9,912 nucleotides of DNA, taken from the NCBI GenBank assembly GCA_050732935.1, contig JBOHRW010000141.1, positions 1-9,912 of the forward strand. The letters run 5' to 3'. This DNA comes from DASRVA01 sp050732935 (GTDB taxonomy: Bacteria > Gemmatimonadota > Gemmatimonadetes > JACCXV01 > JAHWKZ01). Every line of letters starts with the position of its first letter. Positions within the stretch are counted from its first letter, which is position 1. This document shows positions 1 to 8,056 of the stretch, piece by piece. A program made the position numbers and the translations under genes. Below the pieces are notes generated by a model. The model worked only from the letters and a program-made list of their open reading frames with translations. It was not told the origin of the DNA and did no database searches.

Positions 1-377
1 ACATGGACGGCACCGCACTCTACCAGGGGGCGGCCACGATCTTCATCGCCCAGGTCTACGGGCTCGACCTGACTGTAACACAGCAGCTCATGGTGCTCCT
101 GACCGCCACCCTCGCCTCGATCGGGGCAGCCGGGGTCCCCGGCGTCGGCATGATCACGCTCGCCCTCGTCCTCAAGACGGTCGGCATCCCGCTCGAGGGG
201 ATCGCGCTCATCCTCGGTGTCGACCGGATCCTCGACATGTGCCGGACGGCCGTGAACATCACCGGTGACACGTCGTGCGCGATCTTCGTGGCGGCCACCG
301 AAGGCGAGCTCGAGAGCCCGCCGCCGATCGCCGCTGGCGGCGAGAAGCCGGTATGGACGACGGAGGCCTCGGGCTGA
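1..377 (+). CDS. Sodium:dicarboxylate/glutamate symporter (DAACS family), C-terminal part, 5' end outside the window
   Basis: This is the C-terminal ~124 residues of a sodium-coupled acidic amino acid or dicarboxylate carrier of the inner membrane. The reading frame is already open at the left edge; bases 1-2 finish a codon cut by the edge, and the ATG at 3 is an internal Met. Visible family motifs, in order, are MDGTALYQG (the NMDGT unwound segment of TM7, which helps bind sodium), the hairpin segment ASIGAAGVPGVG, and DRILDMCRTAVNITGD in TM8. In characterised family members the Asp, Arg, Thr and Asn of that last motif contact substrate. The Arg is present here, which favours an acidic substrate over a neutral one. 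A polar tail of ~27 residues follows. The stop at 375-377 lies 22 nt inside trpD, so the two genes overlap and are probably co-transcribed. The exact substrate cannot be read from this fragment. Confidence 0.93.
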   Translation, partial: MDGTALYQGAATIFIAQVYGLDLTVTQQLMVLLTATLASIGAAGVPGVGMITLALVLKTVGIPLEGIALILGVDRILDMCRTAVNITGDTSCAIFVAATEGELESPPPIAAGGEKPVWTTEASG

Positions 378-1435
378 GCGAAGCGGCCGGCCCGGCCACC
401 GGCGACCCCCACGCTTGCCTGCAGGCGATCTCCGAAGGCAGGAACCTGTCACCCGAGGCGGCCGCGGCCCTGTTCGGCCGGATGATGGACGGGGACGTCC
501 CGCCGGTCCTGACGGCGGCTCTACTGGCTGCCCTCCGGACGAAGGGGGAGAGCGTCGCCGAGATCGCCGCCGCGGCGCGGGCGATGCGGACGCGCGCGGC
601 CCGGCTGGTGACAGCCCGCCAGCCGCTCGTCGACACGTGCGGCACGGGCGGAGACTTCTCCGGGACGTTCAACGTCTCGACCGCGGCCGCGTTCGTGGCC
701 GTCGCGGCGGGAATCCCGGTCGCCAAGCACGGGAACCGCGCCGCGTCCTCGCGCTGCGGATCGGCGGACGTCCTCGAGGCGGCGGGGGTCACGATCGATC
801 TTTCGCCCGAGAGGTGCGGGCGGGTCCTCGACCGAGCCGGCATCGCCTTCCTCTACGCGCCCAACTTCCATCCGGCGACGCGGCACGCGATCGGACCCCG
901 CCGCGAGATCCGGATCCGAACCGTCTTCAACCTGCTCGGGCCGCTCACCAACCCGGCGGGCGTCCGCCGTCAGGCGATCGGCGTCCCCTCGGCGGAGCTG
1001 GTGGGCCCGGTAGCGGAGACGCTGCGCGAGCTCGGGACCGAGCACGCGCTGGTGGTGCATGGGAAGGACGGGCTGGACGAGATCTCGGTCTCGGCGCCGA
1101 CCGTCCTGGCGACCGTGCGGGACGGCGAGATCCGATGGGACGAGATCACCCCTGAGGATCTGGGCCTCGAGCGGCACCCGCGAGAGGCGCTGGCGGGAGG
1201 GGACGCGAAGCACAACGCCGAGCTTCTCCGTCGGGTGCTGGAGGGGAACGGGACGGCCGCGCAGATCGACTTCGTGGCCGCCAACGCCGGCGCCGCCATC
1301 CACGTAGGAGGCGGCGCACCGGACCTGAAGGCCGGCGTCGCCCGAGCCCGCGAGATCCTGTCCACCCGCGCCGCCGCCACCGACGCCCTCGACCAGCTGA
1401 TCAAGGTTTCGCAGGAGGAGGCGCAACGGAAGTGA
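353..1435 (+). CDS. trpD: Anthranilate phosphoribosyltransferase TrpD
   Basis: TrpD joins anthranilate to PRPP, giving N-(5'-phosphoribosyl)anthranilate, the second step of the tryptophan branch (cytoplasmic). The 360-residue protein has the usual family length. Motifs: GTGGD at residues 97-101 (PRPP pyrophosphate loop), NVST 107-110, KHGNR 125-129 followed by a Gly/Ser-rich stretch ending SADVLEAAG, FNLLGPLTNP 192-201, HGKDGLDE 236-243 (its Asp-Glu pair matches the Mg-binding acidic pair of known TrpDs), and GGDAKHNAEL 282-291. The frame is open further upstream, with a GTG at 275. I chose ATG 353 because the earlier part is an Arg-rich shadow of the transporter and the family N-terminus fits from here. 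No strong Shine-Dalgarno is visible, so translation may be coupled to the transporter, whose stop lies 25 nt inside trpD. The gene is separated from the other trp genes by lexA on the opposite strand. Confidence 0.95.
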   Translation: MDDGGLGLSEAAGPATGDPHACLQAISEGRNLSPEAAAALFGRMMDGDVPPVLTAALLAALRTKGESVAEIAAAARAMRTRAARLVTARQPLVDTCGTGGDFSGTFNVSTAAAFVAVAAGIPVAKHGNRAASSRCGSADVLEAAGVTIDLSPERCGRVLDRAGIAFLYAPNFHPATRHAIGPRREIRIRTVFNLLGPLTNPAGVRRQAIGVPSAELVGPVAETLRELGTEHALVVHGKDGLDEISVSAPTVLATVRDGEIRWDEITPEDLGLERHPREALAGGDAKHNAELLRRVLEGNGTAAQIDFVAANAGAAIHVGGGAPDLKAGVARAREILSTRAAATDALDQLIKVSQEEAQRK

Positions 1436-1617
1436 CGGTGGAAACGAGATCAATGGTGGAGGCGTCGTGGGGAGCCCCGGAGGAGGCCGTCTCGCGAGAG
1501 GGAGCCCGACCCGCTTCGCGGGTGCCCCGCCCGCAGGCGCGAAGCGCCGAGGAGGCTCGGCGACCGGAGCGCCGGCCGACGAAGGGGTTCCACGCGACGC
1601 CCGGGGCGATCACCGTT
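1436..1617. terminator. Convergent trpD/lexA intergenic region with GC-rich hairpins, possible bidirectional terminator
   Basis: trpD and lexA converge here, so transcripts from both sides should end in these 182 bases. Three perfect hairpins are visible: 1509-1523 (6-bp stem ACCCGC/GCGGGT, loop TTC), 1536-1548 (5-bp stem GGCGC/GCGCC, loop GAA) and 1545-1562 (7-bp stem CGCCGAG/CTCGGCG, loop GAGG). The last two overlap and are mutually exclusive. None is followed by a T-run on either strand, so a classical intrinsic terminator is not supported; factor-dependent or hairpin-only termination is possible. I see no gene here. Confidence 0.35.
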
Positions 1618-2223
1618 CTACCGGTACTTCCGAAGGACCCCGATCGCGACCCCCTGGATCATCACCCGCTCCGCCTCGTACCGCTGCGGCGCGTGCCCAG
1701 GGTTGGCCGGCTCGAGGCGCACCGTCCCATCGGGCTCCTGCCGGAATGTCTTGAGCGTCGCGCCCTCGCCGTCGATGAGCGCCACCACGCGCTCGCCGGG
1801 AAGGGCGGTCTCGCGCCGCTCCACCACCAGGTAGTCACCATCCTGGATGTGCTCGTCGATCATGGAGTCGCCACGGACCTGGAGCACGAACGTCTCGCCC
1901 CTTCCCAGAAGATGCTCCGGCACGGCCAACACCTCGTCCTCCAAGATGGCCTCGATCGGCTGGCCGGCCGCGACCCGGCCCAGCAGGGGAAGCTCCACCG
2001 CGGTCGAGACGCGAGGCTCGGTGATCTCGAGCGCCCGGCTCCTATGGGCGTCCCGGCGGAGCGCCCCTTTGGCTTCTAGGTTGCTCAGATGCTCGTGGAC
2101 GGTGGCCACCGAGGAGAGGCCGAAATGGGCGCCGATCTCCTCGAGGCTGGGCGCGTATCCGTTCGCGTCCATGAAGTGGCGGATGTAGTCGTAGATCTGA
2201 CGCTGCCGCTTCGTTAGCTTCAT
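1618..2223 (-). CDS. lexA: LexA, SOS-response transcriptional repressor and self-cleaving protease
   Basis: LexA represses DNA-damage genes and is inactivated by RecA-stimulated self-cleavage. The 201-residue protein is full length for the family. Residues 1-65 form the winged-helix DNA-binding domain, with MKLTKRQRQIYDYI at the start and the recognition region SSVATVHEHLSNLEAKG at 37-53. Residues ~75-201 form the S24 peptidase domain: the Ala86-Gly87 cleavage bond in GRVAAGQPI, catalytic Ser120 in RGDSMIDEHIQDGDY, and catalytic Lys158 in GATLKTF. All catalytic parts are intact. The ATG at 2221-2223 (minus strand) has a partial Shine-Dalgarno AGGCGG 8 nt upstream. The gene converges on trpD and diverges from trpC with only 35 nt between the two start codons, so its promoter must lie within trpC coding sequence. 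The recognition region resembles that of Gram-positive LexA more than E. coli's, but target specificity cannot be deduced from this alone. Confidence 0.96.
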   Translation of the reverse strand: MKLTKRQRQIYDYIRHFMDANGYAPSLEEIGAHFGLSSVATVHEHLSNLEAKGALRRDAHRSRALEITEPRVSTAVELPLLGRVAAGQPIEAILEDEVLAVPEHLLGRGETFVLQVRGDSMIDEHIQDGDYLVVERRETALPGERVVALIDGEGATLKTFRQEPDGTVRLEPANPGHAPQRYEAERVMIQGVAIGVLRKYR

Positions 2224-2257
2224 GTTGTTTTCCGCCTGCGCGCTGGGGTTGCGCTCG

Positions 2258-2270
2258 CATGGATCCCATG
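2258..2270. repeat. Short inverted repeat covering both candidate trpC start codons
   Basis: CATGG (2258-2262) and CCATG (2266-2270) are perfect inverted repeats around ATC. The two possible trpC starts, ATG 2259 and ATG 2268, lie one in each arm. On the minus strand the same element falls in the predicted lexA leader. It could be a weak RNA hairpin or a protein site, but 5-bp arms can arise by chance. Confidence 0.3.
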
Positions 2271-3113
2271 GATGGCTCGAATCTTGCCGAACAAAACCCG
2301 AAAGTCAAGTCGGGGCCGGGGTATCTCGCACGAACCGTCGCCCGCAAACGGCTCGAGGTCGCAGAATGCGCCCGCCGGACCTCCGAAGGCCGACTCCGTG
2401 ACCTGGCCGGCCAAGTCCGTCGGCCGCGGCCATGGGCGAAGGCGCTCAGGGGGGACGGAGTCGCCGTGATCGCCGAGATCAAGCGCAGGAGCCCGTCGGC
2501 GGGGAGCCTCGATCCTGACGTTGATCCGGCGACACGGGCGGAGGTCTACGCGAGGCACGGGGCGGTCGCTGTCAGCGTGCTCACCGATGGCGACTTCGGC
2601 GGTGAGCTGAACGATCTCGAGCGGGTCGCCCTGGCGATCGAACTGCCCGTCCTCAGAAAGGACTTCCTTGTCGATCCGTGGCAGGTGTGGGAGAGCCGGG
2701 CCGCCGGCGCCGACGCGGCGCTGGTGATCGTGGCCGCGCTCGGGGAGAGGGAGCTCGCCGCCGTCGCGAGCGCGGCGCGCGAGGCGGGGGTCGGGCTCCT
2801 CGTCGAGATCCACGACCTGGAAGAGATCCCGCGTGCCCTTGCGCTCGATCCGGAGGCCGTCGGCGTGAACGCCCGCGACCTCAGGACCCTGGAGACGGAC
2901 GCCGACTGGGCCGACCGGACCCTCGCGGCCCTCCGCCGGGAGGCGGCGGCGGAGATCGTGGTGGTGGCGGAAAGCGGCATCGCGTCGCCGGCCGACGTGC
3001 GGCGGGCCCGCGAGTCGGGAGCCGACGCGGTCCTGGTCGGGGAAGCGCTCATGCGGGCGGAAGACCCGGGGCGACGGCTCGCCGAGCTGGTGGCGGCCGG
3101 GGGGGCGTGGTGA
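2259..3113 (+). CDS. trpC: Indole-3-glycerol phosphate synthase TrpC
   Basis: TrpC closes the ring of carboxyphenylaminodeoxyribulose phosphate to make indole-3-glycerol phosphate, the fourth step of the branch. It is a cytoplasmic (beta/alpha)8 barrel of 284 residues, monofunctional because trpF is a separate gene. Catalytic and binding residues can be matched to the known enzymes: E73 and K75 in IAEIKRRSPS, K134 in VLRKDF, E183 in LVEIHD, N204 in GVNARDL, and E238-S239 in VVAESGI, then the phosphate-site segment AVLVGEALMRAEDPG. About 20 residues at the N-terminus (to ~G19) exceed the usual family length. ATG 2259 and ATG 2268 are both possible starts; neither has a strong Shine-Dalgarno (GGGG at 2245-2248 is nearest), and I used the first. 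The gene diverges from lexA and begins the coupled run that ends with trpA. No leader peptide or attenuator is visible ahead of it. Confidence 0.95.
   Translation: MDPMDGSNLAEQNPKVKSGPGYLARTVARKRLEVAECARRTSEGRLRDLAGQVRRPRPWAKALRGDGVAVIAEIKRRSPSAGSLDPDVDPATRAEVYARHGAVAVSVLTDGDFGGELNDLERVALAIELPVLRKDFLVDPWQVWESRAAGADAALVIVAALGERELAAVASAAREAGVGLLVEIHDLEEIPRALALDPEAVGVNARDLRTLETDADWADRTLAALRREAAAEIVVVAESGIASPADVRRARESGADAVLVGEALMRAEDPGRRLAELVAAGGAW
2280..2308 (-). promoter_or_regulatory. Candidate sigma-70-type promoter of lexA
   Basis: On the minus strand a TTGACT -35 box (plus coordinates 2303-2308, 5 of 6 to consensus) is followed after exactly 17 nt by AAGATT (2280-2285, 3 of 6). This is a local AT-richer pocket in GC-rich DNA. 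Transcription would start near 2273 and give a leader of about 50 nt before the lexA ATG. The promoter lies inside the first codons of trpC. The -10 match is weak, so the call rests on the good -35, the spacing and the position. Confidence 0.5.
2287..2303 (-). promoter_or_regulatory. Direct repeat in the lexA promoter spacer, possible LexA operator
   Basis: On the minus strand TTCGG occurs twice with 6 nt between the copies (plus strand CCGAA at 2287-2291 and 2298-2302). Read differently, this is TTTC-N7-GTTC, one mismatch from the GTTC-N7-GTTC direct-repeat SOS box known in Alphaproteobacteria. It sits between the candidate -35 and -10 boxes, where a bound LexA would block RNA polymerase, as expected for LexA autoregulation. 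The match is short, and the operator of this lineage is unknown. Confidence 0.35.
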
Positions 3114-3774
3114 GGTCGCGCAAGACGGAAGGGCCGCCCTTCGTCAAGGTATGCGGTCTGGCCGACCGCAGGTCGGCCGAGGCGGCGCTCAGGGCGGGAG
3201 CCGATTATCTGGGGCTCGTCTTCGCCCCCAGCCCTCGCCAGGTCCGGACCGAGACGGTCACCGAGGTGGTGCGGGCGGTCGCCGCCCGATGGGTGGGCGT
3301 CTTCGTCGACGCGCCGGTCGAGCGGATCGAAGAGGCGGCGCGGGAGCTCGACCTGGCCGCGATCCAGCTCCACGGGTCCGAGGACTCCGCCACCTGTCGC
3401 GAGGTGAGGAGCCGGGTCGGCCGGCCGCTCTGGAAGGCCCTTCCCTGGACCGGCGACCCGGCGCGGCTCCTGGCCTACGCCAACGTGGTGGACGTGGTGC
3501 TCCTCGACGCCGGCGGGCCCGGCCGGGGAGGCACGGGCATGGAGCTCCCCTGGCGCGAGATCGCCGCGCGATACCCGCGCTCCCGGCGCCCCGTCCCGCT
3601 CGTCCTCAGCGGCGGGCTCCACGACGAGAACGTGGCCGAGGCGATCGCCATCGTCCAACCGGACGGCGTGGACGCCTCGAGCCGGCTCGAGTCCGCACCC
3701 GGGCTCAAGGATCCGGCGCTCGTCGAGCGGTATGTGGCCGCGGCGCGCGAGCGGGTCGATGAGGGAGCGGAACG

Positions 3775-3778
<4 letters not shown>
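3110..3778 (+). CDS. trpF: Phosphoribosylanthranilate isomerase TrpF
   Basis: TrpF isomerises N-(5'-phosphoribosyl)anthranilate to the carboxyphenylaminodeoxyribulose phosphate used by TrpC, by an Amadori rearrangement. It is a 222-residue cytoplasmic TIM barrel. Family motifs: FVKVCGL at residues 11-17 with catalytic Cys15, YLGLVFAPSPRQV 33-45, VGVFVD 62-67, IQLHGSE 85-91, LLDAGGPGRGGTG 131-143 with catalytic Asp133, LSGGL 166-170, and DASSRLES 188-195. The last is usually DVSSGVE, so the Gly is replaced by Arg192 here, a minor departure at the phosphate site. I chose GTG 3110 because its GTGA overlaps the trpC stop by 4 nt; GTG 3107 is one codon earlier and equally in frame. A run of six G residues just upstream may act as the ribosome site. 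The frame is open far upstream, but that part is an Arg/Gly-rich shadow of trpC. Confidence 0.94.
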
Positions 3779-4967
<1,189 letters not shown>

Positions 4968-4971
<4 letters not shown>

Positions 4972-6626
4972 CCGCGGCGGAGAGCCCGGCCCAGGCGGCC
5001 GGCGAGCTTCTCCAGGAGATCGTACGGGCCTTCAAGGTCCGGCGGCTGTACGCCGAGGGTCATCCACAGCGGTCTGCGACCGAGAGCTCGGCAGCCGAGC
5101 GGGTCGCGAAGATCCTGGAGGAGAGCGGCGTCCTGGCGCTAACGCTGGAGGACGGGGGCGCGCGGTCGGGCGATCACGTCGTCCCGGTGCCGGGGGCCGA
5201 GACCTCGCTGGTTTCCATCCTGTATCACGAGGGGATCCGCGAGGTCGCCTTCCATCCCGGCCTGGAGCCGCCCGAGCTGGCCCGCTTCCTCGACCGCGTG
5301 GCGGAGGTGGCGGCCGCGTCCGCCGGCGAGCGGGATCTGCTGGCGCGGCTGTGGGAGGAGACCCTTCCCCACATTCACTACGGGTTCGTCGAGCGTCTGG
5401 CTGACCAGGAGTGGATGTCCGAAGCCGAGGGGTCTGCGGAGCCGGACGACGGTCCCGGGCCCGGCCAGGTCGTTCTCGAGCCCGAAGATCGGGAAGCCCT
5501 CGAGATGCCGGTGGTCACGCTGCCGGATCCGACCACCTACCGGCTGACCGAGGACGATCTCTCCCGGCTCCAGATCGAGTTCGAGGCCGAGAAGGCGCGC
5601 GGCCTCCTGCACGAGACTCTGACCTGCATCCGCGAGCTCCTGTTCGATCCGCCAGAGGATGATCCGACGCCGGTCGTCGGCGCGGTGGCCGATGTTCAGG
5701 CCGGGCTTCTCCGGGAGGGTCGCCTGGCCGACGTGCGCGCGCTCCACGACATCTTCCGGCCGTACCTGGAGAGCCCCGGGGTCGACCCGATCGTTGCCGA
5801 GGCGTTCAGCCGCCTCAGCGGCGCCGCCCTGGACGAGAAGGCGATCGCGCGGCTCGTCGAGCGACTCGAGCAGGGGCACGCGGAGGAGGAGGAGCTGACC
5901 GGCTACCTCCGGATGTTCGGCCCCGAGCTCCTCCCGGAGATCCTGGCTGCGCTCCCGGACATCAAGCGGCTCTCCCAAAGGCCGGCGATTGCCGAGGTGC
6001 TCGCGGGTCTCGCGGCGCGCAATGCCGAGTCGTTGCGGGCGGCGCTCGAACGAGGCCCCGAGCCGGCCGCGGCCGCGGCGGCCTTTCTCGCCGGCACGCT
6101 CGCGGACCCCGACCTGGGGTCCGCCCTTGAGGCGGCCCTCGCTCGCCCGGAGCCACGTGTCCGCCTGGAGGCCATCCAGGCTCTCAAGCACCTGGGGGAG
6201 AGCGCCCTCCCGCGGGCGGCGCGGGCGGTGGACGACGCAGACCCGGCCGTTCGTCTGTACGCCCTGCGGCACGTGATCGCGCATCGCTTCGAGCCGGCCT
6301 TCGGGACGGTGTCGGCACTCTTCGACCGGATCGACGACGAGGCGGAATCGCTGGCCGAGCGGAAGCTGGTGTACGAGGCTTTCGGGACGCTCGGCGGCCA
6401 TGAGGTCGTGGACGAGCTGGCCCGCCGCATGGGCCGGCGCGGGGTCTTTCGGCGGGGCGACCCGGAAACGGCGGCGTGCGCCGTCGTCGGGCTGGCGGCG
6501 ACGGGCTCTCCGGCCGCTCGTGAGCTGCTCGAGGAGGCCACGCGGGACAGGGACCAGGGGGTCCGGGAAGCGGCCCGGTACGCGCTCTCGTCCTGGGGCC
6601 GTGGCGGGACGGGAGCGAGCCGATGA
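4968..6626 (+). CDS. HEAT-repeat domain protein of unknown function, between trpB and trpA
   Basis: This 552-residue protein has no signal peptide or membrane segment and is probably cytoplasmic. Residues ~11-112 form an N-terminal module with a first helix ending LYAEGHP (27-33) and, further on, EGIREVAFHPGLEPPELARFLD (88-109). A low-complexity acidic linker follows (~150-200). A helical region at 200-350 leads into HEAT-like repeats at ~383-412 (RPEPRVRLEAIQALKHLG), ~413-440 (DDADPAVRLYALRHV) and ~500-545 (ATGSPAARELLEE, DQGVREAARYALSSWG). HEAT repeats are helical scaffolds for protein contacts, and no catalytic motif is visible. The ATG overlaps the trpB stop by 4 nt and the stop overlaps the HD-GYP gene by 4 nt, so translation is likely coupled. 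The N-terminal module resembles that of the next protein. The frame is open back to 3732, but the extra part is an Arg-rich shadow of trpB. The partner and role are unknown. Confidence 0.85.
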
Positions 6627-8056
6627 GCCTGACGGGGGCGGTGACGGCGCGGGCCGCCCTGGCCCGGGAGCTCGTGCACGACACGCTCGTGCTTTTCCGG
6701 TCCGCGCAGCTCTACGAACCCGGCAACGTCGCGCTGAAAAAGGCCGCCGGGAAGTTCGTGGAGAGCCTCCATGAGCTGCGAAGGATGGAAGGCAGCGCGC
6801 GACTCGAGGTGGGTGGGGACCTGGTCCTCCTGAACGGTGTGCGGGTCCGGAGCGAGCTCAGGAGCCGCGCGATCCACGAGCACCTGAAGACGATCCTGGC
6901 CGAGCGCGCCGTGGGTGGGTTCGAGTGGCACACCGACCAGGACCCGTCGTCGGCGATCCGTCTCGCGCTGACCGTGGCGCGGCACCAGGGCGAGGGTGGC
7001 GTCGAGGGCCTGGCCGCTGCGCTCGAGGCGTCGTCGGTCGGCGGAGTCACCGTGCTGCCTGTCTTCGAGGAGTCGGCGGGGACCGGGGAAACCGACGCGG
7101 GGTCGCGGGCCCGGGCCGAGCGTACGTATCGTCACGGCGTGGCCGTCGTCAAGAACACGATGGAGAGCGTGCGCGCCGGTGGCGTCCTCCAGCGACACCG
7201 CGTCCGGAGAGCGGTGCAGTCGATCGTCGACCAGGTGCTCCAGGACGAGACGCTCCTCATCGGTCTCACCTGCCTCCGCGACTACGACGAGCCCACCTTC
7301 ACCCACAGCGTGAACGTCTGCATCTTCTCGATCTCGCTCGGGCAGCGGATCGGCCTCTCGCGCCTCGAGCTCTACGAGCTCGGGATGGCGGCTCTCCTGC
7401 ACGACATCGGGAAAGTCGACGTTCCATACGAAGTGCTGAACAAGGCCGGAGGCCTGTCCGACGAAGAGTGGCGGACGATGCGCCGGCACACAGTGTTCGG
7501 TTCGTGGCGGCTGCTCGCCGAACGGGTGCCGGGGACGATCCCCGTCCACGAGATGCTGGTCGCGTTCGAGCACCACCTGAACCTCGACCTGTCCGGGTAC
7601 CCCGCGCTGTACGCGCCACGCCGGCTCGTATTCTACAGCCGTATCGTGGAGATCGCCGACGCCTTCGACGCCGGGACGACGCCGCGGGTCTACAAGACGG
7701 AGCCGATCACGCCGGCGGAGATGGTGCGGATCCTGGAACGGGGGGCGAGGACGCGGTTCGACCCCGTGCTGGTCAAGGCGTTCGTGGGGATGCTCGGCAT
7801 CTACCCCGTCGGCTGCGTCTGTCTTCTCGACACGGGAGAGATCGCGGTGGTCATGGCGCCCGACCCGGATGTGAAGAACGTCGAACGGCCTCGCGTCAGG
7901 CTGGTCGTGGGCGCGGACGGGGAGCGGTTCGACGGGCCGATCGTGAGCCTGGCGGAGAAAGACCGTGCGGGCGGCTATCGACGGTCGGTCGCGCGCGTCC
8001 TCGATCCCGAGCGCTACGACGTCGACCCGGCCCGGCTTTTCGTCCTCAATCCGTGA
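6623..8056 (+). CDS. HD-GYP domain protein, putative cyclic-dinucleotide phosphodiesterase, with N-terminal module shared with its neighbour
   Basis: HD-GYP proteins are metal-dependent phosphodiesterases that often hydrolyse cyclic di-GMP. This 477-residue protein has no signal peptide. Residues ~14-120 resemble the N-terminal module of the preceding HEAT protein (LYEPGN at 30-35). The HD-GYP core spans ~195-395: E223 and H228 in DEPTFTHSVNV, the HD pair 260-261 in LLHDIGK with Lys264, H289 in RRHTVFG, H317-H318, GYP 325-327 and D346 in IADAFD. The expected metal ligands are therefore present. The signature HHExxDGxGYP reads HHLNLDLSGYP, so the Glu and one Gly are both Leu. A C-terminal beta-rich part (~393-477) starts GIYPVGCVCLLDTGEIAVV, common in this family. 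The ATG overlaps the previous stop by 4 nt, with GGGAG 8 nt upstream. It may be an active phosphodiesterase or a degenerate nucleotide sensor. Confidence 0.9.
   Translation: MSLTGAVTARAALARELVHDTLVLFRSAQLYEPGNVALKKAAGKFVESLHELRRMEGSARLEVGGDLVLLNGVRVRSELRSRAIHEHLKTILAERAVGGFEWHTDQDPSSAIRLALTVARHQGEGGVEGLAAALEASSVGGVTVLPVFEESAGTGETDAGSRARAERTYRHGVAVVKNTMESVRAGGVLQRHRVRRAVQSIVDQVLQDETLLIGLTCLRDYDEPTFTHSVNVCIFSISLGQRIGLSRLELYELGMAALLHDIGKVDVPYEVLNKAGGLSDEEWRTMRRHTVFGSWRLLAERVPGTIPVHEMLVAFEHHLNLDLSGYPALYAPRRLVFYSRIVEIADAFDAGTTPRVYKTEPITPAEMVRILERGARTRFDPVLVKAFVGMLGIYPVGCVCLLDTGEIAVVMAPDPDVKNVERPRVRLVVGADGERFDGPIVSLAEKDRAGGYRRSVARVLDPERYDVDPARLFVLNP

Noticed and set aside
1432..2079. Plus-strand ORF starting with a GTGA overlap at the trpD stop
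   Set aside because: Most of it is antisense to the clearly real lexA, the composition is Arg/Pro/His-rich and no family is recognisable. The 4-nt overlap is probably chance.
2150..2258. A trp leader peptide, attenuator or T-box before trpC
   Set aside because: No Trp-codon-rich small ORF, alternative hairpins or T-run is present; the space is lexA coding sequence plus 35 nt.
5139..7576. Two long minus-strand ORFs (5139-6401 and 5903-7576) opposite the HEAT and HD-GYP genes
   Set aside because: They are antisense shadows caused by high GC at third positions. They show no recognisable domain, while the plus strand has clear motifs.
6925..8052. Long N-terminal extension of the trpA frame
   Set aside because: It is an Arg-rich shadow of the HD-GYP gene; TrpA homology begins only after 8053.
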